From positions 1 to 64,000 of the forward strand of contig NZ_JAAMFN010000018.1 of the NCBI RefSeq assembly GCF_013376095.1: DNA of 64,000 bases, in the 5' to 3' direction. Below the pieces are notes generated by a model. It did no database searches. It saw only the letters and a program-made list of their open reading frames with translations, and had not been told where the DNA came from. Numbering within the stretch: position 1 is the stretch's first letter; each line of letters begins with the position of its first letter. This document shows, in pieces, positions 17,864-25,236 of the stretch. Source of the DNA: Arthrobacter sp. SDTb3-6. Lineage in GTDB: Bacteria; Actinomycetota; Actinomycetes; Actinomycetales; Micrococcaceae. The translations under genes and the position numbers were made by a program.

Positions 17864-18517
17864 ATGTTGGACGTGGCAGTGATCGAAGAGCCGGCAGCCG
17901 CCGCAGCGGTGCTGGATCCGATCCGCGCCCGGCTGCTGGCCGAACTGCGCACCCCGGCGTCGGCCGCCGCCGTCGCGGCCCGGATCGGCCTCCCGCGTCA
18001 GAAGGTCAACTACCACCTGAAGGAGCTGGAAAGGCACGGCCTGGTCCAGCTCGTGGAGGAGCACCGCAAGGGCAATGTGACGGAACGGATCATGGGGGCC
18101 GCCGCGAGGTCGTTCGTGATCTCCCCGGCCGCGCTGCCCGGCGTCGCGCCGGACCCCGCGCTGGAGCCCAACCGTCTCTCGGCCCGCTGGATGCTGGCCG
18201 TGGCCGCCCGCCTGGTCCGGGATGTGGGTGCCCTGATCACCGGGGCCGACCGTGCCAACAAGCGGCTGGCCACCTTCGCCCTCGACGGGGAGCTGACCTT
18301 TGCCAGCGCCGCGGACCGGGCGGCCTTCATCGCCGAGCTGGCGGCCGGCACGGCCCAACTCGTGGAAAAGTACCACAGCGCAACCGCCGCCGGCGGGCGC
18401 AAGCACCGCCTCGTCGTCGCACTTCACCCCAGCGTCAAGCCGGTTTCCGGCGTCAAGGCGCCCGAAGCACACCCCCAACTACCCGCCGGAACACCCGGCC
18501 TCGCCAAGGAGCAATGA
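17864..18517 (+). CDS. winged-helix (ArsR/HTH_20-like) transcriptional regulator
   Basis: 217-residue regulator. A winged helix occupies residues ~17-75: LDPIRARLLAELRTPASAAAVAARI, recognition helix GLPRQKVNYHLKELERHGLV, wing QLVEEHRKGNVTERIM. The C-terminal half is helical with a region like the ligand part of HTH_20 proteins and a lysine/proline-rich tail. Stop overlaps the start of the next gene (ATGATGG at 18514), so it forms a two-gene operon with an AHSA1/SRPBCC protein, a frequent pairing in which an ArsR-like repressor controls a START-like protein. Confidence 0.85.
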   Translation: MLDVAVIEEPAAAAAVLDPIRARLLAELRTPASAAAVAARIGLPRQKVNYHLKELERHGLVQLVEEHRKGNVTERIMGAAARSFVISPAALPGVAPDPALEPNRLSARWMLAVAARLVRDVGALITGADRANKRLATFALDGELTFASAADRAAFIAELAAGTAQLVEKYHSATAAGGRKHRLVVALHPSVKPVSGVKAPEAHPQLPAGTPGLAKEQ

Positions 18518-19230
18518 TGGCCAAGGAATTCAAGATCGTGCACGAATCGGAAATCGAGGGCACGCCGCAGCAGGTGTTTGACGCCGCAACGCTCGGCAAC
18601 TCGGGCTGGCTGTGGCCCATGGAGATCGAGCCGAAGCTCGGCGGCGCGGGCCCGTTCGGCAGCACCGTCACCGTCTGGGAGCCGCCGCACCGCTTCGCCA
18701 ACCACATGGAGGGCGAAGGCGGCTTCTTCAACACCCTCGAATACGACATCTCCGAGCGCCCAGGCGGCAAGTCCTGGCTGCGCTACGTGCACAGCGGCGT
18801 GTTTTTCGAGGACTGGGACAACCAGTACGACGGCGCCGCCAAGCACACCGCGTTCTACCAGCACACCCTTGGCCAGTACGTGAAGTACTTTGCCGGGAAG
18901 CAGGCCGCCTTCGCCGACGTCCAGGGACCCGCGGCGTCCAAGGCCCCCGGCGCCTTTGATGCGGTCAAGTCCGCCCTGGGAATCCACGACGCCGGCGCCG
19001 GGGGACACGTCAGCGTCGCCATCCCGGGGGTCGGCACGGTGGACGCCGTGGTGGACTACCTGGCTGAGAACTTCGTGGGGCTGCGCACGCCCGACGCCAT
19101 GTACCGCTTCTTTGGCCGCAACGCATTCGGCGCCGTGGTGGGCATGACCATCCACCTGTTTGCCGACGGTGCCGACGGCGGGGCCGCGGGCACGGCCTGG
19201 GGTGCCTGGCTGAACGGGCTCTACGGGTAG
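18514..19230 (+). CDS. SRPBCC/AHSA1-domain protein
   Basis: 238-residue protein of the START-like superfamily. The N-terminal ~140 residues show the AHSA1 pattern: KIVHESEIEGTPQQVFDAAT, WLWPMEIEP, GSTVTVWEPPHRFANHM and GGKSWLRYVHSGVFF, then a helix ending QYVKYFAGKQ. A second, less typical segment of ~85 residues follows (HVSVAIPGVGTVDAVVDYL). The fold encloses a hydrophobic cavity for a small ligand; the cargo is unknown. Translationally coupled to the regulator upstream. Confidence 0.82.
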   Translation: MMAKEFKIVHESEIEGTPQQVFDAATLGNSGWLWPMEIEPKLGGAGPFGSTVTVWEPPHRFANHMEGEGGFFNTLEYDISERPGGKSWLRYVHSGVFFEDWDNQYDGAAKHTAFYQHTLGQYVKYFAGKQAAFADVQGPAASKAPGAFDAVKSALGIHDAGAGGHVSVAIPGVGTVDAVVDYLAENFVGLRTPDAMYRFFGRNAFGAVVGMTIHLFADGADGGAAGTAWGAWLNGLYG

Positions 19231-19276
19231 GGCCCGCCTGGATCGTCAGCTGCTGGCGGCGTTTGCAGGGCGGGGC

Positions 19277-20539
19277 TTAGCTGCCCAGCAGCAGCGGGCC
19301 CCAGCCGCCGGTGCCGACCTGGGCGCGGGCGCCCCAGCCGTTCTTCAACACCGGGTAGTGCAGCAGGTTGCCGGTCCCGGTCCGGGCCAGGATGCCCTGG
19401 CCGCCGTCGCCCAGGTGGTTGGTGATGCCGGAGAGGAACGTCATGGAGCCCCAGCCGGTTCCTACCACCCGGCGCGCCTCATAGATGAAGCCCCCGGCGC
19501 CGTTGCCACGGTAGAGCAGGAGCTGGCCGGCGCCGTTGCGGGCGAGGATGTCCATCCGGCCGTCGCCGTCGAAGTCGCTGGCCATGATGGCCAGGGGCCC
19601 CCAGCCGGTGCCGATCTTCAACCGTGGGGAGAAATTGGCGCCGTTCCATGACGGGTAGTAGAAAAGGTCGCCGCTGGTGCGGTTTTTGGCCACGATGCCC
19701 GGGAACCTGTCCGTGGTGCGCCATTTGGTGGCGACAATGTCATAGGGACCCCATCCGGTCCCGATGCGCACGGCGGTCGTGAGCGTCCCGTTGGCCTGGC
19801 CGTAGCTGACGGTGAGGTCCCCGTTCGCCCATTTGGCGACGATGTCCTGCAGCCCGTCAGAGTTCAGGTCGACCATTTCCAGCTGTTGCGTGCCCGTCCA
19901 TCCGGAGGAGACGAAGGTGCGCTGCCACATGTCCCCGCCCCGCGCCGAACCGTAGATGAACAGGTTCCCGGAGGGGTCGACGGCGGCCACGTCGCCGTCG
20001 TTGGCCACCGGCCGGGGCGCCGGCTGGGGCTGGGTGGCGCGCGTGGCGGGGTACCCGGCCAGGTTGGCGACCACCACGGTCATGCCGTTCCAGCCGGCCT
20101 TGGTGGTGGTGGCCACGCCCATGCCGATGTCCGTGGCGCGCTTGTCCAGCAGGGCAGCGCGGTGGCCCGGCGAGCCCATCCACCAGTCGACGATCTGCTG
20201 GGGCGTGTTGTTGATGCCGATGATCTCCGAGAACATGTCAGAACCCTGGGGCAGGATTGAGAGTCCATAGTCGGTCCGGTGCAGCTTGGCCATGTCCAGG
20301 GTGCCGGCGTTGATCTGGCCGTTCAGCTTGGTGGCCCATTGCTGGGAGCCGGTGGCGATGGCCGGGTTCCAGGTCAGGGGCCCGGCGCCGTTGGCCCAAC
20401 GGACCTTGTTGGCGGCGGCGAGGACCTGGGCCAAAAAGGGGTCCGGCACGTTGCTTGCCGCCGGCGCCGGGGCCACCCCCACGACCAACAGTGCCGCCGT
20501 CAGGACCAGGGCGCCGAGGAAGCTGAAATATTTGTGCAT
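19277..20539 (-). CDS. secreted CAP/SCP-domain protein with FG-GAP-like repeats
   Basis: 420 residues. Signal peptide (MHKYFSFLGALVLTAALLVV ... APAAS), then a bacterial CAP domain ~33-165: NKVRWANGAGPLTWNPAIATGSQQWATKL, LHRTDYGLSI, FSEIIG, SPGHRAALLDKRATDIGMGV. Residues ~175-420 hold four or five ~45-residue repeats of the FG-GAP/VCBS type (DLNSDGLQDIVAKWANGDLTV, DFDGDGRMDILARNGAGQLLL, with recurring GTGWGP), expected to form a calcium-binding propeller. Extracellular; possibly matrix or wall associated. CAP joined to such a propeller is found in Micrococcaceae; the role is unknown. Confidence 0.87.
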   Translation of the reverse strand: MHKYFSFLGALVLTAALLVVGVAPAPAASNVPDPFLAQVLAAANKVRWANGAGPLTWNPAIATGSQQWATKLNGQINAGTLDMAKLHRTDYGLSILPQGSDMFSEIIGINNTPQQIVDWWMGSPGHRAALLDKRATDIGMGVATTTKAGWNGMTVVVANLAGYPATRATQPQPAPRPVANDGDVAAVDPSGNLFIYGSARGGDMWQRTFVSSGWTGTQQLEMVDLNSDGLQDIVAKWANGDLTVSYGQANGTLTTAVRIGTGWGPYDIVATKWRTTDRFPGIVAKNRTSGDLFYYPSWNGANFSPRLKIGTGWGPLAIMASDFDGDGRMDILARNGAGQLLLYRGNGAGGFIYEARRVVGTGWGSMTFLSGITNHLGDGGQGILARTGTGNLLHYPVLKNGWGARAQVGTGGWGPLLLGS

Positions 20540-20630
20540 GAAGTTAGCCTCGTCTTGAACGCTGAGCCGTTGGGTTGAGGGTGAAGCACCACCATCCTAG
20601 CCGTTGTCCCGGCCCTGTCGGCGGTTGTGC

Positions 20631-20642
20631 GTAAACGTTCAC
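20631..20642. promoter_or_regulatory. possible operator GTAAACGTTCAC
   Basis: Near-palindrome centred on AACGTT between the divergent CAP protein and symporter genes; the core resembles LacI/GalR operators. A second candidate, TGTGCGCTGGGTCACA at 20710-20725, resembles a CRP/GlxR site (TGTGA-6-TCACA) and lies ~75 bases before the symporter ATG. Both are pattern matches only. Confidence 0.3.
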
Positions 20643-20798
20643 CACGTCTGCGGTAATGGACATTGATGCGCACAGGCGGCTCCTGCCATACTCACAGGTA
20701 GCGCCGGAATGTGCGCTGGGTCACAGGGGGCGGAAACGCTTCCGAAGACCATCTCTGATGGGACGGCACGCGCCAAGGGTGGCGCGGAGGAGATACAG

Positions 20799-22190
20799 AT
20801 GAGTCAGCAAAACGGGCCGGGCACCTCGGTCAAGGAATCAGGGCTTCGCAAGGTGGTGGCGGCCTCCATGGCCGGGACCGTCGTGGAATGGTACGAATTC
20901 TTCCTGTACGCCACGGCCGTGAGCCTGGTGTTCGGCCACATGTTTTTCCCGAATGCCGGATCCGTGCTCGACGGGATCATGGCAGGGTTCCTGACCTACG
21001 CCGTCGGCTTCGTGGCGCGCCCCATCGGCGGCATCGTCTTTGGCCACTTCGGCGACAAGTTCGGACGCAAGAAGCTGCTGCAGCTGAGCATCGTCATGGT
21101 CGGCATCTCCACCTTCCTGATGGGCTGCCTGCCCGGCTTTGACCAGGTCGGCTACTGGGCTCCGGCGCTGCTGGTGGCCCTGCGCTTCATCCAGGGCTTC
21201 GCCGTCGGCGGTGAATGGGGCGGCGCCGTCCTGCTGGTGGCCGAACACAGCCCCAGCAAGTCGCGCGGTTTTTGGGCCTCGTGGCCGCAGTCGGCGGTGC
21301 CGATGGGCAACCTGCTGGCCACCGGAGTGCTCCTGTTCCTCTCGTCCACGCTCAGCGAGGCCGCCTTCATGGGCTGGGGCTGGCGCGTGGCGTTCTGGCT
21401 CTCCGCCGTCATCGTGCTGATCGGCTACTACATCCGCACCAAGGTCAACGACGCCCCGATCTTCCTTAAGGCGCACGCGGAAATCGAAAACAACCCAAAC
21501 GCCGGCTATGGCGTCGTGGAGGTCTTCCGCCGCTACCCGCGTGGCGTTTTCACCGCCATGGGACTGCGGTTCGCGGAAAACATCCTGTACTACCTGGTGG
21601 TCACCTTCTCCATCACGTACCTGAAGGTCATCGTCAACATCGACACCTCGCGCATTCTGCTGCTGCTCCTGCTGGCCCACGGGGTGCACTTCTGCGTGGT
21701 GCCGCTGGTGGGCAGGCTCTCGGACAGGATCGGCCGCAAGCCCACATACATGCTGGGCGCGGTGGCCGGGGCGTCGTGGGGCTTCTTCGCCTTCCCCATG
21801 ATGGACACGAAGGACGACTTCATGATCCTGGCCTCGGTGATGATCGGGCTCGTGTTCCACGCGCTGATGTACGCCGGCCAGCCCTCGATCATGGCCGAAA
21901 TGTTCCCCACCCGCATGCGGTACTCCGGCGTCTCCCTGGGCTACCAGGTAACCTCGATTGTGGCGGGCTCCATTGCCCCGTTCATCGCCACCGGCCTGGT
22001 GGAGCGCTACCACTCGTCGGTGCCCGTGGCCATCTACCTCCTCGGAGCCTGTGTTGTCACGGCCGTGGCTGTGCTATTCCTGAAGGAGACCAAGGGAGTC
22101 TCCCTGCAGGATATTGACGACGCCGACGCCGCCGGCACGCTGGCCCTGGGCCGGGCCGCGGACGGTGCCGCCTCGACGAAAGTGGGTTAG
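20799..22190 (+). CDS. MFS metabolite:H+ symporter (MHS family)
   Basis: 463-residue permease of the MHS group, which imports small carboxylates, betaines or shikimate-like compounds with protons. Seen: TVVEWYEFFLYATAVSLVFGHMFFP (typical MHS helix 1), GDKFGRKKLL (motif A), RFIQGFAVGGEWGGAVLLVAEH (MHS signature) and GRLSDRIGRKPTYML (repeat of motif A). ATG 20799 follows GGAGGAG; the frame extends 30 codons further without sense. It is separated by 2 bases from the SDR gene, so they form an operon, probably importing the substrate of the catabolic genes downstream. Confidence 0.9.
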   Translation: MSQQNGPGTSVKESGLRKVVAASMAGTVVEWYEFFLYATAVSLVFGHMFFPNAGSVLDGIMAGFLTYAVGFVARPIGGIVFGHFGDKFGRKKLLQLSIVMVGISTFLMGCLPGFDQVGYWAPALLVALRFIQGFAVGGEWGGAVLLVAEHSPSKSRGFWASWPQSAVPMGNLLATGVLLFLSSTLSEAAFMGWGWRVAFWLSAVIVLIGYYIRTKVNDAPIFLKAHAEIENNPNAGYGVVEVFRRYPRGVFTAMGLRFAENILYYLVVTFSITYLKVIVNIDTSRILLLLLLAHGVHFCVVPLVGRLSDRIGRKPTYMLGAVAGASWGFFAFPMMDTKDDFMILASVMIGLVFHALMYAGQPSIMAEMFPTRMRYSGVSLGYQVTSIVAGSIAPFIATGLVERYHSSVPVAIYLLGACVVTAVAVLFLKETKGVSLQDIDDADAAGTLALGRAADGAASTKVG

Positions 22191-22192
22191 CC

Positions 22193-23005
22193 ATGGACTC
22201 AAGCGAAGCAGCGCAGCCGGCCGGGACGTCCGACGGCGGATCGGGCGGCGGCGGGCTGGCCGGGAGCGGGCTGGCCGGGAGGCGCGCGCTGGTCACCGGC
22301 GGTGCCGGGGGCCTGGGCGCCGCCATCTCACGGGCCTTGGCCGCGCAGTGCGCCCACGTGATCGTGGCCGACCGCGACGGGGCGGGCGCCGCCGCGGTGG
22401 CTGCCGAAGTGGGCGGTGAATCCTGGGAAGTGGACCTGCTGGAGACGAAGGCGCTGGAAACGCTCACGCTGGACGTGGACATCCTCGTCAACAACGCCGG
22501 CATCCAGACCGTCAGCCCCATCGAGGACTTTGACCCCGCCGCCTTCCACCGCATCATCACCATCATGCTCGAGGCCCCGTTCCTGCTGATCCGGGCCGCC
22601 CTGCCGCACATGTACGCGCAAAACCACGGCCGGATCATCAACATCTCCTCCATCCACGGGCTGCGGGCCTCCTCGTTCAAGTCCGCCTATGTGGCGGCCA
22701 AGCACGGGCTGGAGGGCCTGTCCAAGGTAACCGCCCGCGAAGGAGGCGCGCACGGCGTGACGAGCAACTGCGTGAATCCCGGCTATGTCAGGACACCGTT
22801 GGTTGAGGGGCAGGTGGCCGACCAGGCCCGGACGCACGGCATCTCCGAGGAACGGGTGGTATCCGAGGTCATGCTGGCCAACAACGCGATCAAGCGGTTC
22901 GTCGAGCCGGAGGAAATTGCCGGGCTGGTGGCCTGGCTGGCCTCCGGCCAGGCCGCCATGGCCACCGGCGCCTCCTATGTCATGGACGGCGGCTGGACGG
23001 CCTAA
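22193..23005 (+). CDS. short-chain dehydrogenase/reductase, 3-hydroxybutyrate dehydrogenase-like
   Basis: 270-residue NAD(P) oxidoreductase. Cofactor motif TGGAGGLGAAIS, NNAG at DILVNNAGIQ, and catalytic Ser-Tyr-Lys with Tyr166 and Lys170 in YVAAK after INISSIHGLRAS. The pattern HGLRASSFKSAYVAAKHGL and NPGYVRTPLVEGQ closely follow D-3-hydroxybutyrate dehydrogenases. The first ~28 residues are a Gly/Ser-rich extension absent from the family, so the true start may be later, though ATG 22193 lies right after the symporter stop. Expected to oxidise a hydroxyacid taken up by the linked symporter. Confidence 0.84.
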   Translation: MDSSEAAQPAGTSDGGSGGGGLAGSGLAGRRALVTGGAGGLGAAISRALAAQCAHVIVADRDGAGAAAVAAEVGGESWEVDLLETKALETLTLDVDILVNNAGIQTVSPIEDFDPAAFHRIITIMLEAPFLLIRAALPHMYAQNHGRIINISSIHGLRASSFKSAYVAAKHGLEGLSKVTAREGGAHGVTSNCVNPGYVRTPLVEGQVADQARTHGISEERVVSEVMLANNAIKRFVEPEEIAGLVAWLASGQAAMATGASYVMDGGWTA

Positions 23006-23008
23006 GAA

Positions 23009-23224
23009 AACGCTCGGTTCCAACCGGGGCTGCCAGTACCAACGCTCGGTTGCAACCGGGGCGAAGTTGGCGAACGCTCCCGCGCAATCGGGGCTGTGAC
23101 TACCAACGCTCGGTTGCAACCGGGGGGAAATCGGCCAACGCTCCCCTCAGGGTGAGTGAGCGTTGCCCAATAACGCCCCGGTTGCAACCGAGGGTTGGTG
23201 GATAACGCCCCGGTTGCAACCGAG
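23009..23224. repeat. cluster of palindromic CGGTTGCAACCG repeats between convergent genes
   Basis: Three forward copies of AACGCTCGGTTGCAACCGGGG (23009-23030 with TTCCAA variant, 23041-23061, 23105-23125), one degenerate copy (23073-23093) and two inverse copies AACGCCCCGGTTGCAACCGAG (23172-23192, 23204-23224). Between them AACGCTC...GAGCGTT at 23137-23164 forms another hairpin. Forward and inverse copies can also pair over ~150 bases. Same element recurs at 28793-28946 and 45609-45662, each time after a gene end, so a terminator or REP-like role is likely. Confidence 0.85.
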
Positions 23225-23229
23225 GGTCG

Positions 23230-24138
23230 TCAGGCGGGGACGAGCTGGGCTTGGCGGCGGCGGGATTCCTGCAGGAACGCCGCCACGACGGCCTGCACGG
23301 CGGGGGAGCGCAGCGACTCGGGCCTCGCCGCGGCCCAGAACTGCACCGTTTGCGAAACCTCTCCGGGCAGCACGCGGACCAGGCCCTCCTGCCGGTCCGC
23401 CATGAAGGCCGGCAGCATGGCGATCCCGGCGTTGGCCCGCACCGCCTCGATCTGGGCGAACACGCTGGTGGCCTGGAACTCGGCCGGCTCGCTGGTCAGG
23501 CGGTGGTGCTGCTGGGCCAGTTCGGCCACCTGCAGCGTGGATTCCACGTAGGAAATGAATCGGTGTTCCTTCAGCTCCTCCTCGGTCTGCGGCAGCCCGC
23601 GGGCCTGCGCATACCCCGTCCCCGCATACAGGCGCAGCGTGTAGTCGGAGAGGAAAATGACCTCCGCCCGGCCGGCGTCGACGCTGCCGGCAACCACCTC
23701 CAGGTCCACCCCGGAGCGGTTCCGGCTCAGCCGCCGCGTGGCGCTGAGCAGTTCCACCCGGAGCATGGGGTGCTTGCGCTGCAGCTTAACGAGGGCCGGC
23801 GTGGCCACCAGCGCGCCAAAGCCGTCGGACGCGCTGACCCGCACCATGCCGGAGACGGGGTCCATGCGCTGCTCCACGCCCGCGGCCAGCGAACTCAGGC
23901 TCGTTTCGATGCCTTCCGCCGCGGCAACGGCCGCGCGCCCCAGCTCCGTCAGCTCCCACCCCTGCGGCGTGCGTTCCAGGGTCCGTCCGCCCAGCTGCTT
24001 GTCGAGTGCCAGGATGCGCCGCGACACGGTGGTGTGCGTGGTTTCCAGTGCGTTGGCCACGGCGGTGAAGCGCCCCAGCCGGGCCACCGTCAGCAGCACC
24101 AGCAGGTCGTCCGGGCTCGGAAACCTCTTGAAATCCAT
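23230..24138 (-). CDS. LysR-family transcriptional regulator
   Basis: 302 residues. N-terminal helix-turn-helix: PDDLLVLLTVARLGRFTAVANALETTHTTVSRRILALDKQLGGRTLERTPQGWELTELG in the usual LysR order, then a periplasmic-binding-like effector domain (GMVRVSASDGFGALVATPALVKLQRKHP ... DLEVVAGSV ... GIAMLPAFMADRQ). It is divergent from the dehydrogenase-led catabolic operon starting at 24297, and a perfect palindrome lies between them, so it probably activates that operon in response to a pathway intermediate. Confidence 0.9.
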   Translation of the reverse strand: MDFKRFPSPDDLLVLLTVARLGRFTAVANALETTHTTVSRRILALDKQLGGRTLERTPQGWELTELGRAAVAAAEGIETSLSSLAAGVEQRMDPVSGMVRVSASDGFGALVATPALVKLQRKHPMLRVELLSATRRLSRNRSGVDLEVVAGSVDAGRAEVIFLSDYTLRLYAGTGYAQARGLPQTEEELKEHRFISYVESTLQVAELAQQHHRLTSEPAEFQATSVFAQIEAVRANAGIAMLPAFMADRQEGLVRVLPGEVSQTVQFWAAARPESLRSPAVQAVVAAFLQESRRRQAQLVPA

Positions 24139-24166
24139 CGCGGCTCAACCCCCGTGTGTCATCGAA

Positions 24167-24180
24167 GTGCAAATTTGCAC
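24167..24180. promoter_or_regulatory. palindromic operator for the LysR regulator
   Basis: Perfect 14-base palindrome GTGCAAATTTGCAC in the 158-base gap between the LysR gene and the divergent catabolic operon; it lies 28 bases upstream of the LysR start. A half-site TTTGCAC recurs at about 24208. Position and symmetry fit a LysR binding site controlling both directions; the T-N11-A form is only approximate here. Confidence 0.6.
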
Positions 24181-24296
24181 AGCCCATCTGCCTATTTCGG
24201 TCTTGTTTGCACTCTATCAGGGTGTGATGCTAGTCATATCCGGCATTGAAAACGGGCCGGGGCATAATGAACTGTGTAGGCAAAGGGGCTTTCATC

Positions 24297-25223
24297 ATGG
24301 CAGTTGTGGCATGGATCGGTTTGGGGCACATGGGCGGGCCCATGACGGCGAACATGGTCAAGGCGGGGCACACCGTCAAGGGCTTCGACCTCAGCGCACC
24401 GGCGTTGGAGGCCGCCGTCGCCACCGGTGTGCAGGCGGCAGCCTCGGTTGAGGCGGCACTCGAGGGAGCCGACGTCGTCTTTACCATGCTGCCCAAGGGC
24501 GACCATGTCCGCAACGTGTACTTTGGGGACGCCGGCATCCTGGCCAACGCCGCCAAGGACACCCTCCTCATTGACTCCTCCACCATCGACATCGAGTCAG
24601 CGCAGGCCGTGCACGACGCCGCCGCTGCCGCCGGCTTCCGCTTTGTGGACGCCCCCGTCTCGGGCGGCATGAGCGGGGCGGCCGCCGGGACCCTCACCTT
24701 CATGGTCGGCGGGGAGGCCGGCGCCGTGGCCGACGCGTCCGGCTTCATCAAGCCGATGGCCGCGAACATCATCCCGACGGGCGGCGCCACCACGGGCCAG
24801 GCCGCGAAGATCTGCAACAACCTGATGCTGTTCATCAACCTGGCCTCCACCTCGGAAGGCGCCGTTCTGGCGGACCGGCTGGGCCTGGACAAGCAGGTCT
24901 TCTGGGACATCGCCTCCGTCTCCTCCGGCGACAGCTGGGCGCTGCGCACCTGGTACCCGGTGCCCGGCGTCGTGCCCACCTCCGCGGCCAACAACAACTT
25001 CGCCCCCACGTTTACGGCCGAACTGGCCAACAAGGACATCGGCCTGGCCATCGCTGCCGCCCGCAGCACCGACACGCCGCTGGAAATCGGCGAACACGTC
25101 CAGCAGCTGTTCCAGCGCCTCATCGACGGCGGGCAGGGCGGCAAGGACTGCAGCATGATCGTTTCCCTGGTGGACGGCTCGCTCCCGGCGGGCGAAGCGG
25201 CTCCCGCCGCACACAACGGATAG
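24297..25223 (+). CDS. 3-hydroxyisobutyrate dehydrogenase-family beta-hydroxyacid dehydrogenase
   Basis: 308-residue NAD(P)-dependent oxidoreductase that converts a beta- or gamma-hydroxyacid to the semialdehyde. Cofactor motif IGLGHMGGPMTANMVKAGH at the N-terminus, substrate loop DAPVSGGMSGAAAGTL, catalytic Lys171 in GQAAKICNNLM. ATG 24297 follows AAAGGGG; upstream in-frame codons lack a site. First gene of a four-gene operon with aldehyde dehydrogenase, CoA-transferase and enoyl-CoA hydratase. Valine catabolism (mmsB) is the family archetype, but the following ALDH is not clearly an acylating type and the CoA-transferase suggests another substrate. Confidence 0.85.
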   Translation: MAVVAWIGLGHMGGPMTANMVKAGHTVKGFDLSAPALEAAVATGVQAAASVEAALEGADVVFTMLPKGDHVRNVYFGDAGILANAAKDTLLIDSSTIDIESAQAVHDAAAAAGFRFVDAPVSGGMSGAAAGTLTFMVGGEAGAVADASGFIKPMAANIIPTGGATTGQAAKICNNLMLFINLASTSEGAVLADRLGLDKQVFWDIASVSSGDSWALRTWYPVPGVVPTSAANNNFAPTFTAELANKDIGLAIAAARSTDTPLEIGEHVQQLFQRLIDGGQGGKDCSMIVSLVDGSLPAGEAAPAAHNG

Positions 25224-25236
25224 GAAGGCAACTCCC

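Noticed and set aside
23009-23224. CRISPR array
   Set aside because: Repeat units are themselves palindromic, occur in both orientations, spacing is irregular (about 11 to 47 bases) and no cas genes are near.
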